Assembly (NCBI GenBank): GCA_964343345.1 | Contig: CAYFJE010000006.1 | Span: 1-22,983, forward strand | From: UBA6624 sp964343345 [NCBI: uncultured bacterium] | GTDB taxonomy: Bacteria > UBP7 > UBA6624 | DNA: 22,983 nucleotides | Direction: 5' to 3' | In this document: one piece after another, positions 8,521 to 15,908 of the stretch | Numbering within the stretch: the first letter of the stretch is position 1 | Layout: each line of letters starts with the position of its first letter | The notes under the pieces: generated by a model | The model's database searches: none | Seen by the model: only the letters and a program-made list of their open reading frames with translations | What the model was told of the DNA's origin: nothing | Position numbers and translations under genes: made by a program

Positions 8521-8537
8521 AAAATTAAAATCTGACT

Positions 8538-9941
8538 ATGATTAAAAGGATTGGTTTAGTTTTTTTCTTTTTAATCTCGTTTTCTTTTGTAGCAAACTCA
8601 ACGGTTATTGATGATTCGACCGGTATCAGGTTGAACTTACCTTCTGTATGGGACTGTTCTTCACTTGGAGAGGATTCATGGGAAGTTGTTGTTCCAGATA
8701 CAGAATATTCTTCTGGTAAGCATTTCAAGCCGGGTTGGTTGAAGATTGAAGAGGTTGGAGACAGGTTTGTTTGTAACTCGGGTTCCAATAAAGTCTTGGA
8801 TATAAGATCAGTTCCTCTTTCAGTTTCTTCAGGACAAGTTTCAACAACTGTCTTAAAGTCAAGATTGTTACAGAGACACCTTGAAGAAAATCTTGGTTTT
8901 TCTGTCCTTTCAACAACTAGTTATTCAGACAATCATTACATATCAAGATTAGATTATCAAGATTCAAAAGGCGAAAATGGTTCTTGGTGGATAGTTTACA
9001 GTCAAGAAGCAGCGACTCTTTACAGAATATGGATGCCAGATCTTTCTTTAGTTGAAAAAAGCGAGATTGAAGATTTTCAGAATATGTTTTTTACTTCTGT
9101 TTACCCTGTTGTTTTTGATCTTGGTTTCATAACCATTACACAAAGGTCAGCAACCGCTTTAACTTTTTTTTTAATAGGAGTCTTTTTGCTTTTGTCCCTT
9201 GGTAAAAAAGGAGCCAATGATTTTGTTAAAGGGCTTGAAGATCCAGGAGAACTTTTTGGTGATTTTGGTAAAGGAGAAACTTTTTTTTATCCATTAGCTT
9301 TAGTTTTGTGCTCTTCTTTTTTGTTTGTTGGATTTGCTGCATCTTTTAGAGGTATATTACTTTCTGCAATTAATGCAACATTCGTTTCTGCACAACTTGA
9401 GATGAACAAGACAAGTATTTTTTCTCAAGTTGGAAATGATCCTGAAAAAGGTTATATTGTTTTAGCAGGCACTGCTCAGAATTTGATTAATTTTTTTAGA
9501 CAGCATGTTGACATGTTTATTCAATGGTTTCCTGCGATCGTTCTTGTTCTTTGGTTCACAAATGCATTGTGTAATTATTTAGGCTCTCTTATTGTCAAAA
9601 GTGAATTAAGGTTTGGTCCTACATTTTTTGCTTCTAGTCTTCTAACACCTTATAGTTGTATTTTTGGAATGGGTTTGCTTTTGTCTTTTTTCACACAAGG
9701 TTTTTCTCTTTATCTTGGTTTTATTTTGATTATTCTTTCCTCAGTAATGCTTTGTAGAATGTCTGTTCTTGGTTTTGGACAACTTTATAGATTGTCTAAC
9801 TCTCAATCTTATACTGCTATTATTTTTTCGAGATTTATGTGGGTGATTTTTGTCGGGGGTATGATTTATGGTTTTTATAGTGAGATGATTTCACCGGCTT
9901 ATATTCAAGCTAGTGTTCTTGATTATTCTTTAGTGCAGTAA
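8538..9941 (+). CDS. Exported N-terminal domain plus six-TM C-terminal membrane protein, function unknown
   Basis: 467 residues. A signal peptide covers about 1-21. A hydrophilic extracytoplasmic domain follows (about 22-195), with Cys40 and Cys79 that could form a disulfide and a WDC...DSWEV strand pattern. Likely membrane segments are at about 203-222, 250-270, 325-349, 362-386, 389-407 and 425-446. The membrane half, with its short polar turns and NALCNYLGSL segment, is loosely like YIP1-type domains, but that is only a resemblance. No active-site motif is visible. There is no clear Shine-Dalgarno before the ATG, and it lies just after the groEL terminator, so it probably has its own weak promoter. 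It is followed by an AT-rich 8-bp hairpin (9947-9965) that is too weak to call a terminator with confidence. Confidence 0.8.
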   Translation: MIKRIGLVFFFLISFSFVANSTVIDDSTGIRLNLPSVWDCSSLGEDSWEVVVPDTEYSSGKHFKPGWLKIEEVGDRFVCNSGSNKVLDIRSVPLSVSSGQVSTTVLKSRLLQRHLEENLGFSVLSTTSYSDNHYISRLDYQDSKGENGSWWIVYSQEAATLYRIWMPDLSLVEKSEIEDFQNMFFTSVYPVVFDLGFITITQRSATALTFFLIGVFLLLSLGKKGANDFVKGLEDPGELFGDFGKGETFFYPLALVLCSSFLFVGFAASFRGILLSAINATFVSAQLEMNKTSIFSQVGNDPEKGYIVLAGTAQNLINFFRQHVDMFIQWFPAIVLVLWFTNALCNYLGSLIVKSELRFGPTFFASSLLTPYSCIFGMGLLLSFFTQGFSLYLGFILIILSSVMLCRMSVLGFGQLYRLSNSQSYTAIIFSRFMWVIFVGGMIYGFYSEMISPAYIQASVLDYSLVQ

Positions 9942-9979
9942 ATATCTAAAATTCGTAGAATTTTATATAAGAATTAATT

Positions 9980-9985
9980 TATAAT
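9980..9985 (+). promoter_or_regulatory. Candidate -10 box ahead of the envelope-protease cluster
   Basis: TATAAT at 9980-9985, 17 bases before the start at 10002, in a 60-base AT-rich gap. No good -35 box is seen. The short leader leaves room only for a weak AGG (9990-9992) as ribosome site. Confidence 0.35.
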
Positions 9986-10001
9986 CCTTAGGTTATAAGA
10001 T

Positions 10002-10541
10002 ATGAAGTTTTTTATATTAATTTTTTCTTTACTATCTCTTCAAGCTTGCTTGATGAATATGGGAGTGGGCAAAACTGTTGCAGAGCAAACAAAAATTGCT
10101 CCTTTAGAAAAAACAAAAGAAGCAATTGACAAAACTCTTGAAGCCGCTCTTTTGGTACAGCTTTCCTCTGATGTTTGCTTGCAGTTACAACTCAATGATA
10201 AAGATAATGGTAATCATGGAGTCATAAAGCCTCGTGTTGAAAATAGAGTGGCTATACTTGAGGGAACAATAGAGACACCAGGTCAAAAAAGGGAGGCTGA
10301 AAGGTTAGCAAAACTGGTTCCTGAAATAAGGGATGTTGTTAATAGGCTAGAGATAATTGGTCCAAGGGATGCTACCGAGGTTTGTGAATTTGTTGGATTT
10401 GGCCTTGATGACGACGAGGAGCAGGCAAGCCAGGAAGAAGATGATTCTCCAAGTCCAATCGATCCAGGTTTACCTGGGGATCCAGGCTTGCCCGGCATTC
10501 CTCCAATAATTCCTCCAGGAGGACCAGGGAGAATTTTATGA
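10002..10541 (+). CDS. BON-domain lipoprotein with acidic, collagen-like C-terminal tail
   Basis: 179 residues. The lipoprotein signal ends in Leu-Gln-Ala-Cys with the lipidated Cys at 16. A BON-type domain runs about 40-120, with the typical strand RVAILEGTIETPGQKREAER and the following ...VVNRLEI strand. This fold occurs in OsmY and in DolP (YraP), an outer-membrane lipoprotein tied to envelope quality control. After it come an acidic stretch (about 136-148) and a Pro/Gly tail containing two DPGLPG units (154-165) and IPP/GGPG segments. The tail resembles a short collagen-like or proline-rich spacer and is not part of known BON lipoproteins I can recall. The stop overlaps the ATG of the first HtrA-like gene (ATGA), so translation is coupled, which suggests a role with the proteases in the outer envelope. 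Confidence 0.85.
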   Translation: MKFFILIFSLLSLQACLMNMGVGKTVAEQTKIAPLEKTKEAIDKTLEAALLVQLSSDVCLQLQLNDKDNGNHGVIKPRVENRVAILEGTIETPGQKREAERLAKLVPEIRDVVNRLEIIGPRDATEVCEFVGFGLDDDEEQASQEEDDSPSPIDPGLPGDPGLPGIPPIIPPGGPGRIL

Positions 10542-11581
10542 AAGTATTGAAAATGTTATTTTGTTTATTTTTGGCATCTTTTTCTGATGTTGATTTAGGT
10601 GATTTTGAAAGAAGTCGTTTTGAAGAGGTTTATCGAAATTCAAGAAATAGCATAGTTGGTATCAAAGTTATCAAATCAAAGATGTCACCTTCTGTTTATG
10701 GAGATGTGAGCAATAGTGAAATAGGAAGCGGATTTATCTATGATTCCGAAGATGGTTTAATTATTACTACTGCTTCAAATATAAGAGATGCGAAACATAT
10801 TGGAGTTCTTTTTAATGATGGCAGGAGTGTTGAAGCGAAAGTTGTTGGTTACGATGTCCCTACAGATTTAGCTGTTATTAGGTTAGAGATAAAGAGACCA
10901 CATATACCATCTTTAAAACTTGCTGAAAATCCATATTCTGTTGGGGAATCCTTAATGGTCATGTCTCCAAATCCGGAAGGTGTTTGTTGTAATACCTCAA
11001 AAGGCATTGTTGCAGCAAAAACATTATCTGGCAATAAGCTTGGAGGAGGACTTTCTACTTTTTTTCAGTTTGATGCTGCTTTAAATGGAGGACAGCAAGG
11101 AGGGGCTTTACTTTCTTTAAGAGGTGAAGTTTTAGGAATGCCAACATTCAAACAAAGAAATTCTGAAAATTTATTTTTGAATTTCGGTTTACCTGTCGAT
11201 GTTATTAAGATAGTTCTTCCTGAATTGATAGAGAGTGGAAGGTATCTTCATGTTGAATGGGGTTTAGACCCTGTTGGAATTCCTGAAGAGATTAGATTAA
11301 AAACTGGATATATTGGAAATGGTTTGTATATTCCTGGTCTTTCTGAAAGTGGATCAGGTTGGAGAACAGGTCTTAGAACTGGAGATATTATTACAGCCCT
11401 TGATGGTGTAAATTTAGAGACTAATGAAGATTTTTGGTCTATTTTCGGGTCTTGGATAACTGGAGAAAATCCATCTATGAAAGGACATACTGTTACTATA
11501 TACAGAAATGGATCTTTTTGGGATTTTGATTTTAAGGCTGTTAGAAAGGTTATAGATTTTAAAGACGAAAGTTGGTTTTAA
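10538..11581 (+). CDS. HtrA-like pseudoprotease with PDZ domain (catalytic His and Ser lost)
   Basis: 347 residues with a signal peptide at about 1-16, a trypsin-like domain (about 30-235) and a C-terminal PDZ domain (about 240-335, with SGWRTGLRTGDIITALDG). The fold aligns with HtrA without gaps around the active site: GLIITTASNI replaces the usual G-x-I-x-T-N-x-H-V, putting Ser80 at the His position; DVPTDLAV keeps the Asp (110); and NGGQQGGAL replaces N-P-G-N-S-G-G-P-L, putting Gln187 at the nucleophile. It should therefore fold and bind but not cut. Vicinal cysteines at 150-151 are unusual. AGGGAG lies six bases before the ATG, and the start overlaps the preceding lipoprotein stop. A sequencing error is unlikely because two separate sites are changed and the frame is intact. 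A regulatory or scaffolding subunit is inferred. Confidence 0.88.
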   Translation: MKVLKMLFCLFLASFSDVDLGDFERSRFEEVYRNSRNSIVGIKVIKSKMSPSVYGDVSNSEIGSGFIYDSEDGLIITTASNIRDAKHIGVLFNDGRSVEAKVVGYDVPTDLAVIRLEIKRPHIPSLKLAENPYSVGESLMVMSPNPEGVCCNTSKGIVAAKTLSGNKLGGGLSTFFQFDAALNGGQQGGALLSLRGEVLGMPTFKQRNSENLFLNFGLPVDVIKIVLPELIESGRYLHVEWGLDPVGIPEEIRLKTGYIGNGLYIPGLSESGSGWRTGLRTGDIITALDGVNLETNEDFWSIFGSWITGENPSMKGHTVTIYRNGSFWDFDFKAVRKVIDFKDESWF

Positions 11582-11595
11582 TGAGGTATAAGTTT

Positions 11596-12858
11596 ATGAA
11601 TTTAAAAAATATTTTTTTGGTTTTGTTTGCAGTATCGTTTTTTGCATTTGTGTTTGGAGAAGACGATCCTGAATGGGTGGAGAGTGTATCAACGAGTGTT
11701 CAATCCACAGTAACAGTCACTTCAGGTGGTGGAGATTATGCTGGAGATAAATCAGGTTTTGTTTTAGGTGGTGGTTCTGGATCCATAGTAACACCCGAAG
11801 GTCATATAGTGACAAACTGTCATGTTATGGGATGGGGAAAGCAGAGATGGGCTTTTATACGTCTTAATGACGGTTCAGTACAGGATGCTAAACTGCTTTT
11901 TAATAATTGCAAAATAGATATTGCAATTCTTCAAATTGTTCCTGAGCCTGGAGACGAAGATACCGTTTGGCCATATGTTGAATTCGGAAATTCTGATGAT
12001 GTTGTTCCTGGGGAACAGGTTTACGCAATAGGAAACCCTGGAGACAGTTCTAATTTCACAATGTATAAAGATTTTCTTTTGAAAAATACTGTAACTGCAG
12101 GATCAGTCAGGGATAGGGTTCTTTCTCCACAGTTGGTAAACAGGATGCTTGGTGGGAATGGTGCAATTGGAGGGACTTCAACTGTTTGGGATTACGGAAC
12201 AGAGCTTTCACATACTTTTGACACTGATGCAACTATTAATGGGGGAAATTCTGGAGGACCTCTTTTTGATGAGAGTGGTTTTCAGGTAGGGGTTAATTTT
12301 GCTGGTTCTTCAATGCTGGAAGGACAAAATATGGCAATAGTTTCGAATGATGCTAGCAAGACTTTGTTCGACACAATAGATCATGGTCGTGTTATTTATC
12401 CATGGTTAGGTCTTTATGTTTTTATTGACAGGATGACACTTGAATGGTCTGATGATATTGGTATACAAGGAAGAAATCCATTAGGCGGCGGCGGAGCTTT
12501 TAGAGGTAGAGAGGGTTACGATCGTGCTTCAGACACTTTTGTCAAACAGGCAAGAAACAAGGTGAAAACACCTTTTGAAGTTTTTGACATTTACCCAGAG
12601 AGCCCTTCTGCGAAAGCTGGTTTGAGGAAAGGAGATAAGATTATTGAGATTGCATGGGATATGGATTCAAATGGAAAAATAACAAAAAAAGAAATGAAAA
12701 TGCCAAAAGACGCTTTTGAGGCAAGGTTTTGGATTCGTTCATTAGATAAAGGTGTCAAGGTGATTCTTTCAGTTGATAGGGGTGGACAGATATTCAATGT
12801 TCCTGTTGTCTTGGGAGAACAACCAGGCGAAGGTAATTTCGCTGGAGGGACTTTATGA
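11596..12858 (+). CDS. HtrA-like serine protease with intact triad, PDZ domain and EF-hand-type loop
   Basis: 420 residues from the ATG at 11596, chosen because GAGG lies nine bases upstream and the signal peptide (1-21) then starts cleanly. In-frame TTG at 11572 and ATG at 11581 are alternatives. The trypsin-like domain has all three catalytic residues: His76 (IVTNCHV), Asp108 (CKIDIAIL) and Ser219 (NGGNSGGPL). A Gly-rich linker (about 294-313) leads to a PDZ domain (about 325-405, SPSAKAGLRKGDKIIEI). Inside the PDZ, residues 355-366 (DMDSNGKITKKE) match the 12-residue EF-hand calcium loop at positions 1, 3, 5, 6, 8 and 12. The only two cysteines of the mature chain, Cys75 and Cys105, flank the catalytic His and Asp. 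It probably degrades misfolded envelope proteins in the periplasm, with possible calcium or redox control (inference). Confidence 0.93.
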   Translation: MNLKNIFLVLFAVSFFAFVFGEDDPEWVESVSTSVQSTVTVTSGGGDYAGDKSGFVLGGGSGSIVTPEGHIVTNCHVMGWGKQRWAFIRLNDGSVQDAKLLFNNCKIDIAILQIVPEPGDEDTVWPYVEFGNSDDVVPGEQVYAIGNPGDSSNFTMYKDFLLKNTVTAGSVRDRVLSPQLVNRMLGGNGAIGGTSTVWDYGTELSHTFDTDATINGGNSGGPLFDESGFQVGVNFAGSSMLEGQNMAIVSNDASKTLFDTIDHGRVIYPWLGLYVFIDRMTLEWSDDIGIQGRNPLGGGGAFRGREGYDRASDTFVKQARNKVKTPFEVFDIYPESPSAKAGLRKGDKIIEIAWDMDSNGKITKKEMKMPKDAFEARFWIRSLDKGVKVILSVDRGGQIFNVPVVLGEQPGEGNFAGGTL

Positions 12859-13991
12859 GAATCCTTAGTCTTTTTTCTATATTTTTTTTAGTTTGTTTTT
12901 CTACACCATCCATTTTTGCAAAAGAAGTTGAAACTTTTGATTTAGATACATCTCAATTGCCAACTGTGAAAGCTCTTGAAATCATTGATCCGTCTTTAGC
13001 TTCTATAGAGGTTGTTGAAAACAGATATGGGATTAGCCTTTCTGGGACCTTTACTAGAACAGTTGGTATAAATGGTTTTCCAGGTGTTGTTATTTCTCCA
13101 GATGGATTTATTGTTACAACAGCAAAAAATATGGAAGATGCTTTAAGGATAAATGTAACAATTGAAGGAGAAAAATACACTGCTTCTTTGGTTGGTTCTG
13201 ATAAGTTTAATGATGTTGCTTTGATAAAAGTTGATAATGCTGATACTTTATTCAAAGCAGCTTCTTTTGGCGATTCTGATAAGTTAACTCAAGGGCAAAC
13301 TGTTATAGCGGTCGGTCGACCTTTGCCAAAACAACAAGCAGCTACAAGGGGTATAGTTTCTGCTTTAAGAGATTATTTTTTACCTAATGGTTACCTTATG
13401 CCAAATATGATTCAAACAGATGCTCATAATTTCACTTTTAACAGAGGTGGACCTCTTATTGATCTTAATGGAAAGATAATTGGTTTAATGTCTTTTTCTG
13501 TTCAAGAGAATCAAGGAACTCCACAATATTTAATGACTAGTGTTTTAGATTTGAATTTTGCAACACCATCAAATATTGTTTGGGATTCTGTTTATAAAAT
13601 GATGCAAGGTGAAGAAGTCTTTCATCCTTGGGTTGGAGTCGGTTTAAGGCCTCTTGATGATACTTTGGCTATTTATGCTAACATTCCAGAAGATTATTTA
13701 GGAAAGTCAGGAGTGATGGTTCAGGATGTAGACCCTAATTCACCTGCTTCCAGACAAGGTTTATCAAGGGGTGATATTATCCTTGGTTTAACAAGAGTTA
13801 GAAGGCTCTACAATGGAGAAGAGAACACAAGTGAAGAGATTGTTTCTACTCCTTTAGAACTTGCTGGTTTGATTCGTGATAGCCATCCTCAAGATACTTT
13901 AGGTTTTGTAGTTCTTAGATCTGGACAAGTCGAAGAGTTTCTTATGAGTCCAGAAGACAGGCCTGAAGAGGCTTTACCTGGAACAGTTTAG
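12855..13991 (+). CDS. Second HtrA-like pseudoprotease with PDZ domain (His to Lys, Ser to Arg)
   Basis: 378 residues with a signal peptide at about 1-22. In the trypsin-like domain (about 45-245), GFIVTTAKNM puts Lys91 where the catalytic His belongs, KFNDVALIKV keeps the Asp (120), and FNRGGPL replaces GNSGGPL, so Arg197 replaces Ser and Phe195 replaces the oxyanion-loop Gly. The rest of the fold is well kept (GVVISPDG, QTDA, LIDLNGKIIGL). The PDZ domain (about 258-360) has NSPASRQGLSRGDIIL followed by a charged insertion (about 312-330) at the same place where the active paralogue carries its EF-hand loop. The start overlaps the stop of the active protease (ATGA), with GGAGGG five bases upstream. 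Loss of catalysis at three positions points to a conserved non-enzymatic partner, not recent decay. Confidence 0.9.
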   Translation: MRILSLFSIFFLVCFSTPSIFAKEVETFDLDTSQLPTVKALEIIDPSLASIEVVENRYGISLSGTFTRTVGINGFPGVVISPDGFIVTTAKNMEDALRINVTIEGEKYTASLVGSDKFNDVALIKVDNADTLFKAASFGDSDKLTQGQTVIAVGRPLPKQQAATRGIVSALRDYFLPNGYLMPNMIQTDAHNFTFNRGGPLIDLNGKIIGLMSFSVQENQGTPQYLMTSVLDLNFATPSNIVWDSVYKMMQGEEVFHPWVGVGLRPLDDTLAIYANIPEDYLGKSGVMVQDVDPNSPASRQGLSRGDIILGLTRVRRLYNGEENTSEEIVSTPLELAGLIRDSHPQDTLGFVVLRSGQVEEFLMSPEDRPEEALPGTV

Positions 13992-13998
13992 TTAAATC

Positions 13999-14646
13999 TT
14001 GAAGTTTTTTTCTTTTTTTCTTACATTTGTTTTACTAAGTGGATGTGCATACAGGAATGATGATTATTTGTTCAAAATCAATCAATTTTCTTTTCTAAAA
14101 AGCGACCTTTCACAAAGACCAGATTTCCTGTTGTTTAACGAAAGTCTTCTAAAGGATGATTCGGAATATGAGAATTTGATTGAGGATATCTTTTTGGAAA
14201 GCCTTTCTTTAAGGGAAGGTTTTTTAAGGAATTTGAAAATCAATCATGTTTCTTCCGAATCAGCAGCAATGTCTTGGGCAGGGTCAAATTTCGAAAACAA
14301 TCAAAATTTAGTTGATTTTTTGAACCGCAATAAACTTTCTTGGGCTGATGTGGTTGTGCATTTTAATAAAAGACTAATGTATCAAGAAGTAATGGAGTTG
14401 TATATCGGTGTCAATGATTTTGAAATTCAAAAATGGTGTGAACAGAATGAGGAAGTCTTGAATTTTATGTGGAGCGAATGGAGAAAAGGGACAAAATTAC
14501 CATCTGCTGAAGAAATTCCAAAAAATTATGCCTATCAATATTGTCGAAGTGCTTTATTGCAGCACAAGTCTTCAAATCCGACATATAAAGAAAAAGCAAT
14601 TGAAGCGATTTCAAGAGGTTTAAATATCGAATGGCCAAACAGATAA
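13999..14646 (+). CDS. Lipoprotein resembling the SurA/PrsA N-terminal chaperone region, TTG start
   Basis: 215 residues. A TAA at 13993-13995 closes the frame just upstream, so the TTG at 13999 is the first usable start. It gives Met-Lys, a hydrophobic core and a Leu-Leu-Ser-Gly-Cys lipobox with Cys16. The mature part is helical and polar. A region at about 60-130 (LIEDIFLESLSLREG, then FLNRNKLSWADVVVHFNKRL) follows the pattern of the SurA N-domain, where a helix ending in Gly is followed by a long helix and a leucine-rich helix. No peptidyl-prolyl isomerase domain is present. No strong ribosome site is seen, so translation may be coupled to the gene seven bases upstream. It ends inside the first bases of enolase (16-base overlap). 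A membrane-tethered chaperone for envelope proteins is inferred from this resemblance and from the HtrA neighbours. Confidence 0.7.
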   Translation: MKFFSFFLTFVLLSGCAYRNDDYLFKINQFSFLKSDLSQRPDFLLFNESLLKDDSEYENLIEDIFLESLSLREGFLRNLKINHVSSESAAMSWAGSNFENNQNLVDFLNRNKLSWADVVVHFNKRLMYQEVMELYIGVNDFEIQKWCEQNEEVLNFMWSEWRKGTKLPSAEEIPKNYAYQYCRSALLQHKSSNPTYKEKAIEAISRGLNIEWPNR

Positions 14647-15908
14647 AAGATTACAAGTCAAGATTAATTCTGGACAGTCGAGGATTCCCAACAGTAAGGG
14701 TTGAACTTTACTTAGAGAATGGTCAATGTGTTGGGGCCAATGCTCCTTCTGGAGCATCTACCGGAACTTATGAAGCTTTGGAAATTAGAGATGGTGGTTC
14801 TTCATGGAAAGGGAAGGGAGTGGATAAGGTTCTAGAAAATCTTAAAAATGTTGTTATCCCAGAAATACTAAATATTGATCCAAGAGATCAAGAAAAAATA
14901 GATAAAACTTTGATTCAACTTGATGGGACTTCTCAAAAGTCAAAGTTTGGTGCAAATTGTTTATTGCCTTTGTCAATGGCAATGTGTAGAGCTGGAGCAA
15001 TTCTTGAGAATATTGAGTTGTTTCAGTGGATTTCATCTATAAGCAATATGAAACCATCATTACCAATTCCAACAATGAATGTTCTAAATGGTGGCGCTCA
15101 TGCAAATAATAATTTAGATGTTCAAGAGTTTATGGTTATCCCTTTTCTAAAGGAAGATTTTATGGGTTCTTTGAAAGCAGGTGTTGAGATATATCATCAA
15201 TTAAAGTTTTTGATTAAAGATAAGGGTATGTCAATTGCATTAGGTGATGAAGGTGGCTTTGCTCCAAATTTGAAAAACAATACCTCAGCATTAGACTTGC
15301 TTGTAGAGGCTGTTTCCGGTTCTAAGTACAACTTAGGGAAAGAAGTTTTTTTAGGATTGGATGTTGCAAGTTCAGAATTGTTCAATAATAATATGTATAG
15401 TTGGGAAGGTTCTTTTATTGATTCATATCGACTAACTTCAATTTATGAAAACTGGATTAAAAAATATCCAATTGTTTCCATTGAAGATGGTATTGACGAA
15501 GGTGATGTTGATGGGTGGGTTTATTTAAATTCAAAATTAGGGGAGTCTATAAATATTGTCGGAGATGATCTTTTGGTTACTCAGGTCGAAAAAATAGAGA
15601 TGGCAATAAGAGAAAAATTATGTAATACATTGTTAGTTAAATTAAATCAAGTGGGAACTGTTACAGAGACAATAAATGCGATTAAAAAAGTTAAATCCAT
15701 TGGTTGGGATTGGTCAGTTAGTCACAGATCCGGAGAAACAGAAGATGATTTTATTTCTGATCTAGCAGTAGGTACAGGTTCAAAATACATAAAAACAGGA
15801 GCTCCTGCAAGGGGTGAAAGAACTTCAAAATACAATAGATTGATTTCAATTTTTTCAGATTTTAAAGATTTGGAATTTAAAAATATAGAATTAAAGGGAA
15901 GACAATGA
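14631..15908 (+). CDS. eno: Enolase (phosphopyruvate hydratase)
   Basis: 425 residues, the normal length. It converts 2-phosphoglycerate to phosphoenolpyruvate in glycolysis, in the cytoplasm. Recognised motifs are SGASTG (40-45), the His in GGAHANNN (156), Glu167 (QEFM), Glu207 (GDEGGF), the Mg ligands Asp244, Glu285 (SIEDG) and Asp312 (GDDL), the catalytic Lys337 (LLVKLNQVGTVTE), SHRSGETED (364-372) and Lys388 (YIKTGAPARGERTSKYN). All catalytic residues are present. The N-terminal DSRGNPT signature reads DSRGFPT here, with Phe19 replacing the nearly invariant Asn. AAGAGG lies 12 bases before the ATG, inside the end of the lipoprotein gene. Enolase is followed by a sugar-nucleotide gene with a 4-base overlap, an unusual setting for it. 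Confidence 0.96.
   Translation: MAKQIKDYKSRLILDSRGFPTVRVELYLENGQCVGANAPSGASTGTYEALEIRDGGSSWKGKGVDKVLENLKNVVIPEILNIDPRDQEKIDKTLIQLDGTSQKSKFGANCLLPLSMAMCRAGAILENIELFQWISSISNMKPSLPIPTMNVLNGGAHANNNLDVQEFMVIPFLKEDFMGSLKAGVEIYHQLKFLIKDKGMSIALGDEGGFAPNLKNNTSALDLLVEAVSGSKYNLGKEVFLGLDVASSELFNNNMYSWEGSFIDSYRLTSIYENWIKKYPIVSIEDGIDEGDVDGWVYLNSKLGESINIVGDDLLVTQVEKIEMAIREKLCNTLLVKLNQVGTVTETINAIKKVKSIGWDWSVSHRSGETEDDFISDLAVGTGSKYIKTGAPARGERTSKYNRLISIFSDFKDLEFKNIELKGRQ

Noticed and set aside
9947-9965. AT-rich hairpin as a terminator after the six-TM protein
   Set aside because: The 8-bp stem is nearly all A-T with a 3-base loop and no real T-tract, so it is too weak to call.
10538-11581. First HtrA-like gene as an active protease or a decaying pseudogene
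   Set aside because: The His and Ser positions are clearly substituted, yet the frame, signal peptide, Asp and PDZ are intact and the ribosome site is good, so it is neither active by sequence nor a broken gene.
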